DNA of 64,000 bases from Nonlabens tegetincola (GTDB lineage: Bacteria > Bacteroidota > Bacteroidia > Flavobacteriales > Flavobacteriaceae), in contig NZ_MQVV01000014.1 of the NCBI RefSeq assembly GCF_002954355.1, positions 186,001-250,000 of the forward strand, in the 5' to 3' direction. The position numbers and the translations under genes were made by a program. The notes below the pieces were generated by a model. The model saw only the letters and a list, made by a program, of their open reading frames with translations, made no database searches and was not told the origin of the DNA. Shown here piece by piece: positions 34,139-44,126 of this stretch. Numbering within the stretch: the first letter of the stretch is position 1; each line of letters starts with the position of its first letter.

Positions 34139-37100
34139 TTATTTAAAATTAACTACTGTTTCTTCCTCTTCTTCGCGACGTGCTTTCTTTTTGTTCTCTA
34201 GTGCAAGTTGTTTTTTGAAAATCTTATTATAGAGTTCTTTTAAGCTATCAAAATCCACCGAATATTGTAATCCAATTCCTTGGGTAAAGTCCTCTTGTTG
34301 ACCTAATTGCTGTAAAGTGTTTTCTCTATTAAATAGTTTTAATCTTAATGAGCCGTCGTCATTAAGTAAAAATTCAATTTGTACATTTCCTATCACCGTA
34401 CGTTCTGTAGATGATGTGTTACCAACTGGAACCCCTAATTTCCCGTTTATAAGTACACGGTCATTGATCTGTGTACTTAAGGTTATACCGAATCGATCGG
34501 ATCTTTGTAAATCAGAATTTGGATTACGTTCTGACGCCTCGTAATTCACACCAAATTGTAGCTTACTGTCTTCTCTATTCACCAAATCATTTACAATTCC
34601 CGTAACACTTTCTACTACGTTTCCTGTTACAGCATTTTGCCCAATACTATTTGGATTGTAAAAGGAACCAGTTGCAACTAGGGATAGTGCCTGTAATTGA
34701 CGTTGTGCTTTATCTTGTAAACGGTATTGAAGCTCGGAACTTACAACACTGCCGGCGCTAGGAAATTGTATGTCAAATTCTGGATCAAAATAGGTTAAAT
34801 CACCTTGTAATTCTGTAACAACTTCTACTGGGATTTGGGCATTAAGGTTAGGATTATCTAATAGGATTGATGGGTTTGCATTGGTATAATAGGTGGCTTT
34901 AACATCAATATTTGCATTGAATGGATCACCATTCCAGTCGATTGTACCACCAGGTTGAATGATAAAGTTCTTATTTACGATACCTGCATATTTGAAATTG
35001 TAAATACCATCGGTAACAATAAAGTCACCATTCATAATAAATTTACCATTTGTATTGATCTCTAATAATAAATTTCCTGCACCGCTACCTTTAAGATAAC
35101 TACCGTTAGTAGGATCTACGGTAATTTCAACCTCAGCTTCAGGAGTAATATTTAAATCAAAATTGAGTTCTAGACCGTCTACATCGTTTATAGCCACATC
35201 TTCTCCATTAAGTCTAGCTTCTTTTTCTTCTGGGCTTAAAAAATAAATCGCGCTTGTATCTCCTAAAGATTCACCATCATCTATAGGTATTTTAAATACA
35301 GTGCCAGCACCAGTAGTAGCTACAACATCGATTACTAGAGATTCTGCAGGGCCTTTAATGGTTGCATCACCATTGATGAATGCTGTACCGTAATACAGAG
35401 CGTCAGGTGTGAGTTCCGTATTTAGAACTAATAACCTATCAGAAGCAAGAGCTAAATCCAATTCCCAGAAACCAAAGTTTTTATGTCGTATTTCGCCAGT
35501 TAACTCACCTATTGTTCCGTATTTAGTATCTGTAAGTTCTACTGTGTTAAAATCAAAACTGCCAGTTGTTATAGTAATTTCTTCCTCTTCACCAAAATCA
35601 AAGTCTGTATTTAGATAAGGAACTCTTAAACCTGCATTTTTTAATAATAATTCACCGTCAAGATCAGGTTCGACTAATCTACCTGTAATGGCAACTTCGC
35701 CACTTGCAAAACCTCTCATGTTATCTAATACAATACCACCTAGTGGACTGAGCGCTATTAAGTTGAAATCATTAAAATAAGTGTCTACATTTATGGTACT
35801 GTATTTTCCACTTGTGTCTATGGTTCCTTTAGCCTGAAAAGATTTGTCGTTTTTATTTTTAAGTTGAGCATTGACGTTATAGGCGGTAAGGGCATCGTTT
35901 CCTTTAACTTCTAATGCAAAATCTCCTAATGGTGTTTCATTTACGTTTAAATCAGTCACCGTAAAATCAGATACTGGTGCATAATTTCCATCTTTTTGTG
36001 AAACCGATAGATAGCCGTCTAATTTACCTTTCATACTTAAGCTATCAATAGGTTTAAGTAAACTAGAAAGTCTTACGTTTTCAAAATCTAAAAAGAGATC
36101 TTTATCTTGAGTTCCATTCATGTTTCCAGAAACAACAACTTTCTCTTTTTTATGTTGAGCTACTATCGTATCCAATTTGAAGTCCTTAAAGTCATGATCA
36201 AAAACTAATTGAACATTCTCCTGCTTTTTGTTGAGCAACCATTCCTTTCCTCTAAAATTGATGTCGCTTTTACGAACTCCTATTACCGAATTATTGTCAC
36301 TGTTAACTGTATGATAGAAACTTAAGTTGAATTTTTCACTATTATCGTCGGACCCTACAAACTCTGTTCTAAATAGTAAAGTGTCTTGTCTAGTAACATT
36401 AATGAGCTGAAAATCGTCTATATCATAAATACCATTTTTAAAGTTTTCAACTTTAATATATGTATTAAAAAGTGGGTTTTGATTATTCACCTGAACGTTT
36501 ACATCGTCCAATTTCATGTCATAAACTTGTACTTCTGGAGTTCTAAAGTTCATTCGGAACTCGGCTTCATTACTAGCCACCTCGCCCTTAAGAATCGTGT
36601 TTTCACCAAAATCTAAAAAAGGAAAAACAAGGTCAACTATTTTATCATATATTTTAAATTCATATTTCAAATATTGATCTTGAGTTATACTTTCTGATTT
36701 ATAATTTGTGTATACATTACCTATACTATTCTTAAATAACTCAGGAATTTCCTCAATTATAAATTTACCCGATAGTTCACCTTCAATAATATCTGTACTA
36801 TTAATGGTAATAAATCGTTCTTCTTCCTTAAAATAAGAGGTGATTAAAAAGTCTTCAAAGAAGAATTTTTTATTAGGATTTGTATACGAAGTATTTTTAA
36901 ACTCAATAGTTCCTGCTGCGTCGTCAAGGTTAGTACCCTTCATTTTCATAGCAACATTTCCCTGTAGAATGGCAATTGAATCACGAGTGAATAAATTAAT
37001 GGCATTCAAATCTGCTTTTTCAATATTGGCAGTGAAGTCATAAGTATTTATGTCGTCAGAAAAGTCCGCCAGTCCATCAAATGTAAGTTTCAAATTAGGG

Positions 37101-38680
37101 TCGTTGACAACGAGCTCACCATTGAACAAAGGTTTCTTTAAGCTACCGTTAACTCTAATATTTCTGTAAGTGTAACCATTGAATTCAAACCTACTAATAC
37201 TTCCTTTAAGTTGACTGTTTGCATTATTAGGATTAAAACCACGTCCATTCACATCGAGGTTAAGTGTAGTTTTACCTAAGGAAGCTACGCCTAATAATTC
37301 GCCTAGATTAACAGATTTTAAAATTATATTACCATTATAACCTATTTGATCTGATTGTATTTCAGTCAAGGTTAATTGAGTATCAAAATTACCTTTACGA
37401 GTAGTTCCTGTTAGGTTAGAAACAACAGTGTTTGCATTTACACTAGCATACCCTTTAGCCTTTACGATACCTAGACTATTAAGCTCTTTAGGCATTTTTC
37501 CGTTAAGAATATTAGGCAAAAACTTCTCTAGGCTACTTTTTGAAACTTGCAGATTTTCAAAATCACCTTCAATAAAAAAGTTTTCCTCATTTTCAATGAG
37601 GTTTTTAAAATGCATATCACCTTCTATAACTATTTCATCAAGGGTTTGTGCTTTTAAATTATCAACTTTAAAATCATTTAAAACACCAGTCAAATTGCCA
37701 GATATGGTTACCCTTTCATTTGGTGTTATCTCGTTATAGAACCTTCTTAAATCGTTAGTGTCAAAATCACCTTCACTTATCTTAAAATCCCAATTTACTT
37801 TATTGACAAAATCAACAAAGTCTTTTCTGTCATAGGTAAGTTGTAGATCACCTTTAAGAGTAGAGTTTTCAGTTTTTATAGAAAGGTTAGGGACCGATAT
37901 ATTCTGTGGAGTATACGTTAAGTCGGCAATGAGGTCAGTTATTTTTAAATATTTTGTACCGTTTATTTCTGTCATTGCACCATTGTACATGTCAAAATTA
38001 GACGACTCAATAGGCACAATAATGTCGGATCCATCAATGGTTAAAGAAGCAGCAGTAGCATTAAAATTGGTAGCTATAAATGATTCTGGATACCTTAAAT
38101 TTTCATCTATTATTTTAATATCTGAATTTGTAATTTCAAGATCACCTGTAGTTAGTACGAATCTACTGCTTGATGTAGATGTACTGTCAGAAAGCTTTTC
38201 AATAAATATTTGCAGGTTATCGTCCTCTTCACCTTTATACCTTTTCAAATTGAAAACCACACCATCTAAAGAGGTGGAACCAAGGTTAGGTTGCCCATCA
38301 AGTAAATTCCCTAAACTCAAAATAGAACTCTCTAATTTGTTGATAAAAAATAAGGTATCACCACGATGATCTAGGCTCAAAACTTCTTTAAGAGCCACAT
38401 TGCCGTCATACGTGATTTGAACTCTTTTGACATCTAGATTAATATCATAATCCTCATTTAAAGAGTTAGTTAAGTATTGCGCGGTTGAGGTTTGAACACT
38501 AGGAATACTAAATACTATAACTACTACCAAAAATAGTAGGAGTAAAATAAGCACCGTGCGTATTAGTATTTTAAAGAGTCTTTTTATGGTAGAACAGTTA
38601 TTTTTGCAAAGATGACCAAATTTTGTGCCTAAAAGACATAATGAAACTACAAAATTCTTACATACTTGCCATAGAATCAT
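34139..38680 (-). CDS. TamB-like translocation and assembly module protein
   Basis: The ~1,500-residue protein has one N-terminal transmembrane segment (RTVLILLLLFLVVVIVF) followed by long repetitive beta-strand sequence. The C-terminal ~350 residues form the DUF490/TamB domain (FIMNGDFIVTDGIYNFKYAGIV, GGTIDWNGDPFNANIDVKATY, LQYRLQDKAQRQLQALSL). It is an inner-membrane-anchored AsmA-like protein that spans the periplasm, linked to outer-membrane protein assembly or lipid transport. The start is uncertain: the first ATG (38680) lies inside tsaD and no ATG/GTG/TTG follows before the membrane helix. An ATA at 38587 would give the expected IKRLFKILIRTVL N-terminus. Confidence 0.85.
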   Translation of the reverse strand: MILWQVCKNFVVSLCLLGTKFGHLCKNNCSTIKRLFKILIRTVLILLLLFLVVVIVFSIPSVQTSTAQYLTNSLNEDYDINLDVKRVQITYDGNVALKEVLSLDHRGDTLFFINKLESSILSLGNLLDGQPNLGSTSLDGVVFNLKRYKGEEDDNLQIFIEKLSDSTSTSSSRFVLTTGDLEITNSDIKIIDENLRYPESFIATNFNATAASLTIDGSDIIVPIESSNFDMYNGAMTEINGTKYLKITDLIADLTYTPQNISVPNLSIKTENSTLKGDLQLTYDRKDFVDFVNKVNWDFKISEGDFDTNDLRRFYNEITPNERVTISGNLTGVLNDFKVDNLKAQTLDEIVIEGDMHFKNLIENEENFFIEGDFENLQVSKSSLEKFLPNILNGKMPKELNSLGIVKAKGYASVNANTVVSNLTGTTRKGNFDTQLTLTEIQSDQIGYNGNIILKSVNLGELLGVASLGKTTLNLDVNGRGFNPNNANSQLKGSISRFEFNGYTYRNIRVNGSLKKPLFNGELVVNDPNLKLTFDGLADFSDDINTYDFTANIEKADLNAINLFTRDSIAILQGNVAMKMKGTNLDDAAGTIEFKNTSYTNPNKKFFFEDFLITSYFKEEERFITINSTDIIEGELSGKFIIEEIPELFKNSIGNVYTNYKSESITQDQYLKYEFKIYDKIVDLVFPFLDFGENTILKGEVASNEAEFRMNFRTPEVQVYDMKLDDVNVQVNNQNPLFNTYIKVENFKNGIYDIDDFQLINVTRQDTLLFRTEFVGSDDNSEKFNLSFYHTVNSDNNSVIGVRKSDINFRGKEWLLNKKQENVQLVFDHDFKDFKLDTIVAQHKKEKVVVSGNMNGTQDKDLFLDFENVRLSSLLKPIDSLSMKGKLDGYLSVSQKDGNYAPVSDFTVTDLNVNETPLGDFALEVKGNDALTAYNVNAQLKNKNDKSFQAKGTIDTSGKYSTINVDTYFNDFNLIALSPLGGIVLDNMRGFASGEVAITGRLVEPDLDGELLLKNAGLRVPYLNTDFDFGEEEEITITTGSFDFNTVELTDTKYGTIGELTGEIRHKNFGFWELDLALASDRLLVLNTELTPDALYYGTAFINGDATIKGPAESLVIDVVATTGAGTVFKIPIDDGESLGDTSAIYFLSPEEKEARLNGEDVAINDVDGLELNFDLNITPEAEVEITVDPTNGSYLKGSGAGNLLLEINTNGKFIMNGDFIVTDGIYNFKYAGIVNKNFIIQPGGTIDWNGDPFNANIDVKATYYTNANPSILLDNPNLNAQIPVEVVTELQGDLTYFDPEFDIQFPSAGSVVSSELQYRLQDKAQRQLQALSLVATGSFYNPNSIGQNAVTGNVVESVTGIVNDLVNREDSKLQFGVNYEASERNPNSDLQRSDRFGITLSTQINDRVLINGKLGVPVGNTSSTERTVIGNVQIEFLLNDDGSLRLKLFNRENTLQQLGQQEDFTQGIGLQYSVDFDSLKELYNKIFKKQLALENKKKARREEEEETVVNFK
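38599..38606 (+). promoter_or_regulatory. Candidate -7 element for tsaD
   Basis: TATTTTTG fits the Bacteroidota -7 consensus TAnnTTTG and lies 35 bp ahead of the tsaD start. A clear -33 TTTG was not seen. Confidence 0.35.
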
Positions 38681-39657
38681 CTTGTGACGATACGTCTTGC
38701 GCAATTTTAAAAAATAATCAGGTGCTTAGCAACGTAACTGCGGCACAAGCTATTCATGAACAATATGGTGGAGTAGTGCCAGAATTAGCTTCAAGAGCTC
38801 ATCAATCCAATATTGTTCCCACAGTTGATGTCGCTATCAAAAATGCCGGTATTGATAAAAATGAACTTACAGCTATAGCCTTTACAAAAGGTCCAGGTCT
38901 TATGGGAAGTTTATTAGTAGGAACAAGTTTTGCAAAATCTCTTGCTCTTTCGCTTAATATTCCGTTAATCGATGTTCACCACATGCAAGCTCATATACTA
39001 GCTCATTTTATTGATCATGGTCAACGAGTTCCTGAGTTTCCTTTTTTAGGAGTTACTATAAGCGGTGGACACACACAAATCGTAAAGGTGACCGATTATC
39101 ACAAAATGGAGGTTATAGGAACCACTCAAGACGATGCAATAGGTGAGGCTTTTGACAAGTCTGGAAAGTTGATGGGACTAGGATATCCTGCTGGACCTCA
39201 AATCGACAAACTAGCTCAATTAGGTAATCCGTCTGCCTTTGAATTCCCTATTCCCAAAGCTCCTGGGCTCAACTTTAGTTTCAGTGGATTTAAAACTGCA
39301 GTATTGTACTTTTTACAAAAGGAGAAAAGTAAAAACCCAAATTTTGTAGAAGAAAATCTAGCCGATTTGTGCGCTAGTATTCAACACACGCTCATTAAAA
39401 TTCTATTTAAAAAGCTAGAAAAGGCTGTCAAAGAAACTGGGATTAAAAGAGTGGCAATAGGCGGTGGAGTAAGTGCAAATTCAGGAATAAGGACTGCTTT
39501 ACAAGCAAAACAGCAGCAAGGTTGGGACATCTTTATTCCTCCATTTGAATACACAACAGACAACGCTGCCATGATAGGAATAAGTGCCTATTTTAAATAT
39601 TTGAATAAAGAATTCTGCGGTTTGGACGTGAGTGCCGCACCTAGATTATCCATGTAA
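38641..39657 (+). CDS. tsaD: tRNA N6-threonylcarbamoyltransferase TsaD
   Basis: The 338-residue protein transfers the threonylcarbamoyl group to A37 of ANN-decoding tRNAs. The start at 38641 gives MKLQNSYILAIESSCDDTS, the canonical N-terminus. Metal-binding HHMQAH is near residue 111, SGGHTQ near 139 and the GEAFDKSGKLMGLGYPAGP segment near 167. NAAMIG near the end is also typical. It overlaps the following rsmE gene by one base (TAATG). Confidence 0.96.
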   Translation: MKLQNSYILAIESSCDDTSCAILKNNQVLSNVTAAQAIHEQYGGVVPELASRAHQSNIVPTVDVAIKNAGIDKNELTAIAFTKGPGLMGSLLVGTSFAKSLALSLNIPLIDVHHMQAHILAHFIDHGQRVPEFPFLGVTISGGHTQIVKVTDYHKMEVIGTTQDDAIGEAFDKSGKLMGLGYPAGPQIDKLAQLGNPSAFEFPIPKAPGLNFSFSGFKTAVLYFLQKEKSKNPNFVEENLADLCASIQHTLIKILFKKLEKAVKETGIKRVAIGGGVSANSGIRTALQAKQQQGWDIFIPPFEYTTDNAAMIGISAYFKYLNKEFCGLDVSAAPRLSM

Positions 39658-40358
39658 TGCAATTATTTTATTTCGGAAAAATAGAACCAAACCAATCTTC
39701 TATAGAATTACCTAAAGATGAGACACGGCACATTTCACGAGTTTTACGTAAGAAACAAGGCGATCAAATTCATATTACCGATGGTAATGGTAGACTTTTT
39801 CTAGGGACAATTATGTCAATTACTAGTACAAAATGTGTGGTTAATCTCGCTTTCGCGAAAGCGGAATCACAACCAACATCTAGTTTACACATTGCCATTG
39901 CACCTACCAAAATGAACGACCGTATGGAGTGGTTTTTAGAAAAGGCCACAGAAATGGGAATAGCTAGGATAACTCCTATACTATGCGACCATAGTGAGCG
40001 TAAAAAAATCAATCTTGAACGTTTTGAAAAAATAGTGGTAAGTGCGATGAAGCAAAGTAACAGATTGTTTTTACCTGTCCTTGATGAACTCACGGATTTC
40101 AGAGAATTTCTTTTATCAACTCACGGAAGTAGATTAATTGCGCACTGTGAAGAGGACGGAGAAAAAAGTGAACTTATCAATGAATTACAACCTCACACAT
40201 GTTTATTAATAGGTCCAGAAGGAGATTTTTCAAATGAAGAAATAGAACTCGCAAAATCTTCAGGTTTTAAACCGGTGTCTTTAGGACCTACTCGACTGCG
40301 TACAGAGACTGCTGGAGTCTACGCTGCAGCAATATTTAATGCTACTAAATTGAATTAG
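39657..40358 (+). CDS. rsmE: 16S rRNA (uracil1498-N3)-methyltransferase RsmE
   Basis: The 233-residue SPOUT methyltransferase has an N-terminal PUA-like part (HISRVLRKKQGDQIHITDGNG) and the C-terminal knot with IGPEGDFSNEEIE near residue 181 and LGPTRLRTETA near 206, the SAM-binding loops. It methylates U1498 in the decoding centre. Coupled to tsaD by a one-base overlap. A palindrome copy gives AFAKA near residue 66. Confidence 0.95.
   Translation: MQLFYFGKIEPNQSSIELPKDETRHISRVLRKKQGDQIHITDGNGRLFLGTIMSITSTKCVVNLAFAKAESQPTSSLHIAIAPTKMNDRMEWFLEKATEMGIARITPILCDHSERKKINLERFEKIVVSAMKQSNRLFLPVLDELTDFREFLLSTHGSRLIAHCEEDGEKSELINELQPHTCLLIGPEGDFSNEEIELAKSSGFKPVSLGPTRLRTETAGVYAAAIFNATKLN
39849..39862. 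repeat. Dispersed palindrome GCTTTCGCGAAAGC (copy 8, inside rsmE)
   Basis: Perfect 14-bp palindrome read in frame as Ala-Phe-Ala-Lys-Ala, in the linker of RsmE before the catalytic domain. Confidence 0.85.
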
Positions 40359-41103
40359 TTATAGTTGCGGCTATAATTTCGTTGTTTGTGTTTTTTACGA
40401 TAAGAGCAATTTTATAGCTGTTGGTTAAGGGAAAGCGATTAGGGATGTCTATACTGGATTGCCCTTTTTTGTCTATTGTTCCTATGCGTTCTTTGTATAA
40501 AACAATGTGAGTTTGATGTAATTCATTACCTTCATTTTCTCCGGAATCAATAAGGGTGGTTTGTTCCTCTAATAATAAGGCTAGGTGAGCATCTTCATAA
40601 TCTTCTACATTAGATAAATCATAGGTTATATCTAGATGATTTTTTTTACGCTTTACGATAGGAGTGGTTATTTTTTTTATCTGATGGCTGTTATTAAGAT
40701 AGGTGTTCAGTTTTTTAATATCATTACCAGAAAACTCTTCCATTCCATTGACTACCACTTGTGGTGTGTAGTTATTGAGTTCAAATTTTGAATTGTAAGC
40801 GGTTTGATATTCGTCAAAGTCTCTTCTTGAAAAACGATCTACCCAACCTAGTTTATTCCAATATGTTACCGGATAGCACAGTGTTACAACGTTAGGGTAA
40901 TGTTTTATTTGGCTAATGGTAGCCTCTGCACTAGGACAATCTGCACATCCTTGTGAGGTAAATAATTCTAGCACCACAGGATAATCGCGCTCTACCGCTG
41001 GAATGGGTAGTTGCTTATTACTGTAATGGCTGTATGTTATAATTCCTACTATACCAAAAAAACTTAGCAAGGGAACTATGTATTGGAGTTGGTTAAATTT
41101 CAT
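40345..41103 (-). CDS. DUF1223 thioredoxin-like secreted protein
   Basis: The 252-residue protein has an N-terminal membrane anchor or signal segment (IVPLLSFFGIVGIITYSHY). The domain opens with VVLELFTSQGCADCPSAEATI, the DUF1223 signature with a CxxC pair that resembles a thioredoxin active site, and WNKLGWVDRFSRRDFDEYQ follows. A redox role is inferred. It converges on rsmE with a 14-bp tail-to-tail overlap. Confidence 0.85.
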   Translation of the reverse strand: MKFNQLQYIVPLLSFFGIVGIITYSHYSNKQLPIPAVERDYPVVLELFTSQGCADCPSAEATISQIKHYPNVVTLCYPVTYWNKLGWVDRFSRRDFDEYQTAYNSKFELNNYTPQVVVNGMEEFSGNDIKKLNTYLNNSHQIKKITTPIVKRKKNHLDITYDLSNVEDYEDAHLALLLEEQTTLIDSGENEGNELHQTHIVLYKERIGTIDKKGQSSIDIPNRFPLTNSYKIALIVKNTNNEIIAATITNSI

Positions 41104-41212
41104 TTTATTATTTTCAAATATAACAAAGTCAGTAATCTACTCTCTTATCTATATTCATCTACAGGTAAATATTTGTTCCTTTTGAAAATGGAATGTTGTA
41201 TTTTGCAAAACT

Positions 41213-41854
41213 ATGAGAAAGATTTTAATCTTATTGTTATTTCTTACAGTATCTGTGTTAAACGCGCAACAGCTGGCTGTTTTGAAGTATAATGGCGGTG
41301 GTGATTGGTATTCAAACCCAACTGCTGTTCCCAATCTTATTACGTATTGTAATGAAAATATAGGCACTACCATTGATCGAGAGGTAGCTACTGTAGAACC
41401 TGGTTCGGTGGATATTTTTCAATTTCCATACGTGCACATGACAGGTCATGGTAATGTAATTTGGAATAATGATGAGGTTGAAAATTTACGTAATTACTTA
41501 ATGAGTGGCGGTTTTTTGCATATAGACGATAATTACGGAATGGAACAGTATTTAAACAAGGAGTTAATAAAACTATTTCCACAACAGGAATTAATCGAAT
41601 TGCCAGCGACTCATCCTATATTTAACAATTATGCCAGTTTTCCATCTGGTTTGCCTAAAATTCATGAACACGATGGTAAAAGACCACAAGCTAAAGGATT
41701 ATTTTATGAAGGTAGATTGGTATTATTGTTTACAGTAGAAAGTGATCTAGGCGATGGTTGGGAAAGCCCAGAGGTTCATAATGATCCACCAGAAGTTCGC
41801 AAAAAGGCACTTGATATGGGTGCAAATATTATCAAATACGTTTTTTCTAATTAA
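41213..41854 (+). CDS. DUF4159 secreted protein
   Basis: The 213-residue protein has a signal peptide ending LNAQ and a domain with LKYNGGGDWYSNP, FPYVHMTGHGNV and GGFLHIDDNYG, hallmarks of DUF4159 as found in Bacteroidota. These motifs resemble a glutamine-amidotransferase-like fold without its catalytic triad (family knowledge, not tested here). First gene of a three-gene rightward operon in which each stop overlaps the next start (TAATG). Confidence 0.85.
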   Translation: MRKILILLLFLTVSVLNAQQLAVLKYNGGGDWYSNPTAVPNLITYCNENIGTTIDREVATVEPGSVDIFQFPYVHMTGHGNVIWNNDEVENLRNYLMSGGFLHIDDNYGMEQYLNKELIKLFPQQELIELPATHPIFNNYASFPSGLPKIHEHDGKRPQAKGLFYEGRLVLLFTVESDLGDGWESPEVHNDPPEVRKKALDMGANIIKYVFSN

Positions 41855-42954
41855 TGAGTTCGTCTGTGTCATCAAAAACTATATCCTTTGGTATTTTAAG
41901 AGCATTAGCTTTTTTACTGGGATTATTTGTTCTAGCTTGGTTTCTATGGTCCATTACTGCTGTTCTAGCATATATTGGAATTGCAGCAGTATTATCTCTT
42001 ATAGGTAGGCCTATTGTCATGTTTTTAAGAGACCGGTTAAAGTTTGGAAACACGTTTGCTGTTTTACTTACTTTGGTTTTTTTACTTATACTCATATTAA
42101 GTGCAGTTTCATTATTAATTCCACTAGCCATTGAGCAAAGTGACAACTTGAAGTTGTTAGATAATGATGAGGTGTCTCGAAATTTAGAAATTTTTGCCAA
42201 TCAAGTAAGTGAGTTTTTTGGTATACAGCGTGTAAACATCTATGAGCTAGTTAAAGAAACGGAGTATTATCAAAAATTTAATCTTGGATTTTTCTCAGAC
42301 CTGATTATTCAACTTTTTAGTGCCTTAGGAGATTTTGCAATAGGATTATTTTCTATAATGTTCATTACTTTTTTCTTACTAAAAGACAGTCGACTGTTAT
42401 TAGAAGGAATATTGGTTTTTTCAAAGGAAGGTAATGAAGGTAGGTTTTTGAGAGCCTTTACAAAAATCAAACAGCTTTTATCCCGATATTTCATAGGTCT
42501 TGTTTTTCAAGTACTAATTTTATTTGTCCTTTACACCATTATTCTGATTATCACCGGTACAGAAAATGCCATATTAATAGCATTTTTCTGTGCGCTATTA
42601 AATCTTGTACCCTACCTAGGTCCGGCAGTAGGATACGTTCTTATGAGTGCATTTGTAATTACAGATAATTTAGGAGCAAACTTTAGTGAAGTCATCTTCC
42701 CTAAATTGATCATTATTGCGGTAGGATATGGAATAGTTCAAACTATCGATAACTTTCTTAATCAACCTTTAATATTTGGTAAGAGTGTAAAATCACATCC
42801 ATTAGAAATTTTCATCATTATCTTAATAGCAGGAATAGTATTTGGAGTGGTAGGATTAGTTCTAGCAGTACCGACGTACACAGCTATTAAAGTAATCGCT
42901 CAAGAGTTTTTAAGTGAGTATAAAATTGTTAAGAAGTTAACTCGTAATTTGTAA
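41854..42954 (+). CDS. AI-2E family (PerM-like) transporter
   Basis: The 366-residue membrane protein has about eight hydrophobic segments. Family features are the long amphipathic middle region, the segment ENAILIAFFCALLNLVPYLGPAVGYVL near residue 230 and the C-terminal NFLNQPLIFGKSVKSHPLEIFIIILIAG. Some members export autoinducer 2 or act as Na+/H+ antiporters; no specific substrate is indicated here. It overlaps both neighbours by one base. Confidence 0.9.
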   Translation: MSSSVSSKTISFGILRALAFLLGLFVLAWFLWSITAVLAYIGIAAVLSLIGRPIVMFLRDRLKFGNTFAVLLTLVFLLILILSAVSLLIPLAIEQSDNLKLLDNDEVSRNLEIFANQVSEFFGIQRVNIYELVKETEYYQKFNLGFFSDLIIQLFSALGDFAIGLFSIMFITFFLLKDSRLLLEGILVFSKEGNEGRFLRAFTKIKQLLSRYFIGLVFQVLILFVLYTIILIITGTENAILIAFFCALLNLVPYLGPAVGYVLMSAFVITDNLGANFSEVIFPKLIIIAVGYGIVQTIDNFLNQPLIFGKSVKSHPLEIFIIILIAGIVFGVVGLVLAVPTYTAIKVIAQEFLSEYKIVKKLTRNL

Positions 42955-44126
42955 TGAATGAGCATCTTACTGATAAAGAAGTAGTAGCCTATTTAAAAAA
43001 GATAATTCATAGCAATCCGCTTGATATAGCTCTTAAAAAATCTCCGTTTCCCCATGTATCATCTAACCAACTAGCACAACAGCTAGCTGGTATGCAAATC
43101 GCTTGTAAAAAATTTCCAGATCTCTATGAAAATGGAGAAATTATCTATCCACCTAAAGTAAATCTTGAACAAACGAGTTCACAAACGGCCGCTTCTTACA
43201 AAGCATCACGAATTAAAGGACCCATTATCGACCTCACAGGTGGCTTTGGGATTGATTGTTGTGCGTTTTACCAACACTCGAATAAAGATGTCACTCACGT
43301 TGAATTAAATCGAGATTTACAAACGTACTCTGAGCATTTATTTAAAACTTTGGATTATAGCATTCATTCGGTTAATGCAAATGGACTCACGTATTTAAAG
43401 GAAACTGATAGGCACTTTGAATCGATTTATTTAGATCCTAGTCGTAAGACTAGCTCAAAAAGCAAAGCATTATTTATTGAAGATTACGAGCCCAATGTGT
43501 TAGAATTTAAGGAATTGTTGTTAGCTAAAGCAAATCAAGTCTGGATTAAAACGTCACCCATGTTAGATTTGTCACAAGGCATTCAACAATTGCAAAATGT
43601 TCGAGAAATACATATTGTCGCCGTTAAAAATGAAGTGAAAGAGGTTTTATGGAAATTAGATAAATCCATTAATTACTCTCCTGTTATTCATTGTGTTAAT
43701 TTGGAAACAAATCAAAACGTATTTCAATTCCCATGGGATAGTATTGCTCCTACCTCGAATTATGAATCGCCACAAACTTACTTAATTGAACCTAATGCGG
43801 CTATAATGAAGTCTCAAGGGTTCAGCGAGTTTTCAAAGAAGTATGGTTTAGATAAGATAGACGCAAACAGCCATTTATTCACAGCTACGACAATTGAGCC
43901 TGGTATCCCTGGTAGAGTTTTTAAAATAAAAGAGATTGCTCCTTATCAACCTAAATCTGTAAAAAAGAAGTATGGAAATCAAAGATTTGGTGTAGTAACT
44001 CGTAACTTTAAATTGAGTGTACAACAACTCAGGCAAAAATTTAAACTAGGAGAGCATGAGACAGACTATTTATTTTTTACTACTGTAAAAGGAAGTCTTT
44101 CGGTCATACGAGCACAAAAAATTTAA
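42954..44126 (+). CDS. Class I SAM-dependent methyltransferase with THUMP-like C-terminal domain
   Basis: The 390-residue protein has an N-terminal helical region, then a Rossmann methyltransferase core with IIDLTGGFGIDCCAF near residue 87 (SAM loop), THVELNRDL and the acidic-loop SIYLDPSRKTSSKSKA near 156. The last ~90 residues (GIPGRVFKIKEIAPYQPKSVKKKYG ... FFTTVKG) form the THUMP-like domain of this family. RNA is the likely substrate but none is assigned. Its last 4 bp overlap the convergent PlsC gene. Confidence 0.85.
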   Translation: MNEHLTDKEVVAYLKKIIHSNPLDIALKKSPFPHVSSNQLAQQLAGMQIACKKFPDLYENGEIIYPPKVNLEQTSSQTAASYKASRIKGPIIDLTGGFGIDCCAFYQHSNKDVTHVELNRDLQTYSEHLFKTLDYSIHSVNANGLTYLKETDRHFESIYLDPSRKTSSKSKALFIEDYEPNVLEFKELLLAKANQVWIKTSPMLDLSQGIQQLQNVREIHIVAVKNEVKEVLWKLDKSINYSPVIHCVNLETNQNVFQFPWDSIAPTSNYESPQTYLIEPNAAIMKSQGFSEFSKKYGLDKIDANSHLFTATTIEPGIPGRVFKIKEIAPYQPKSVKKKYGNQRFGVVTRNFKLSVQQLRQKFKLGEHETDYLFFTTVKGSLSVIRAQKI

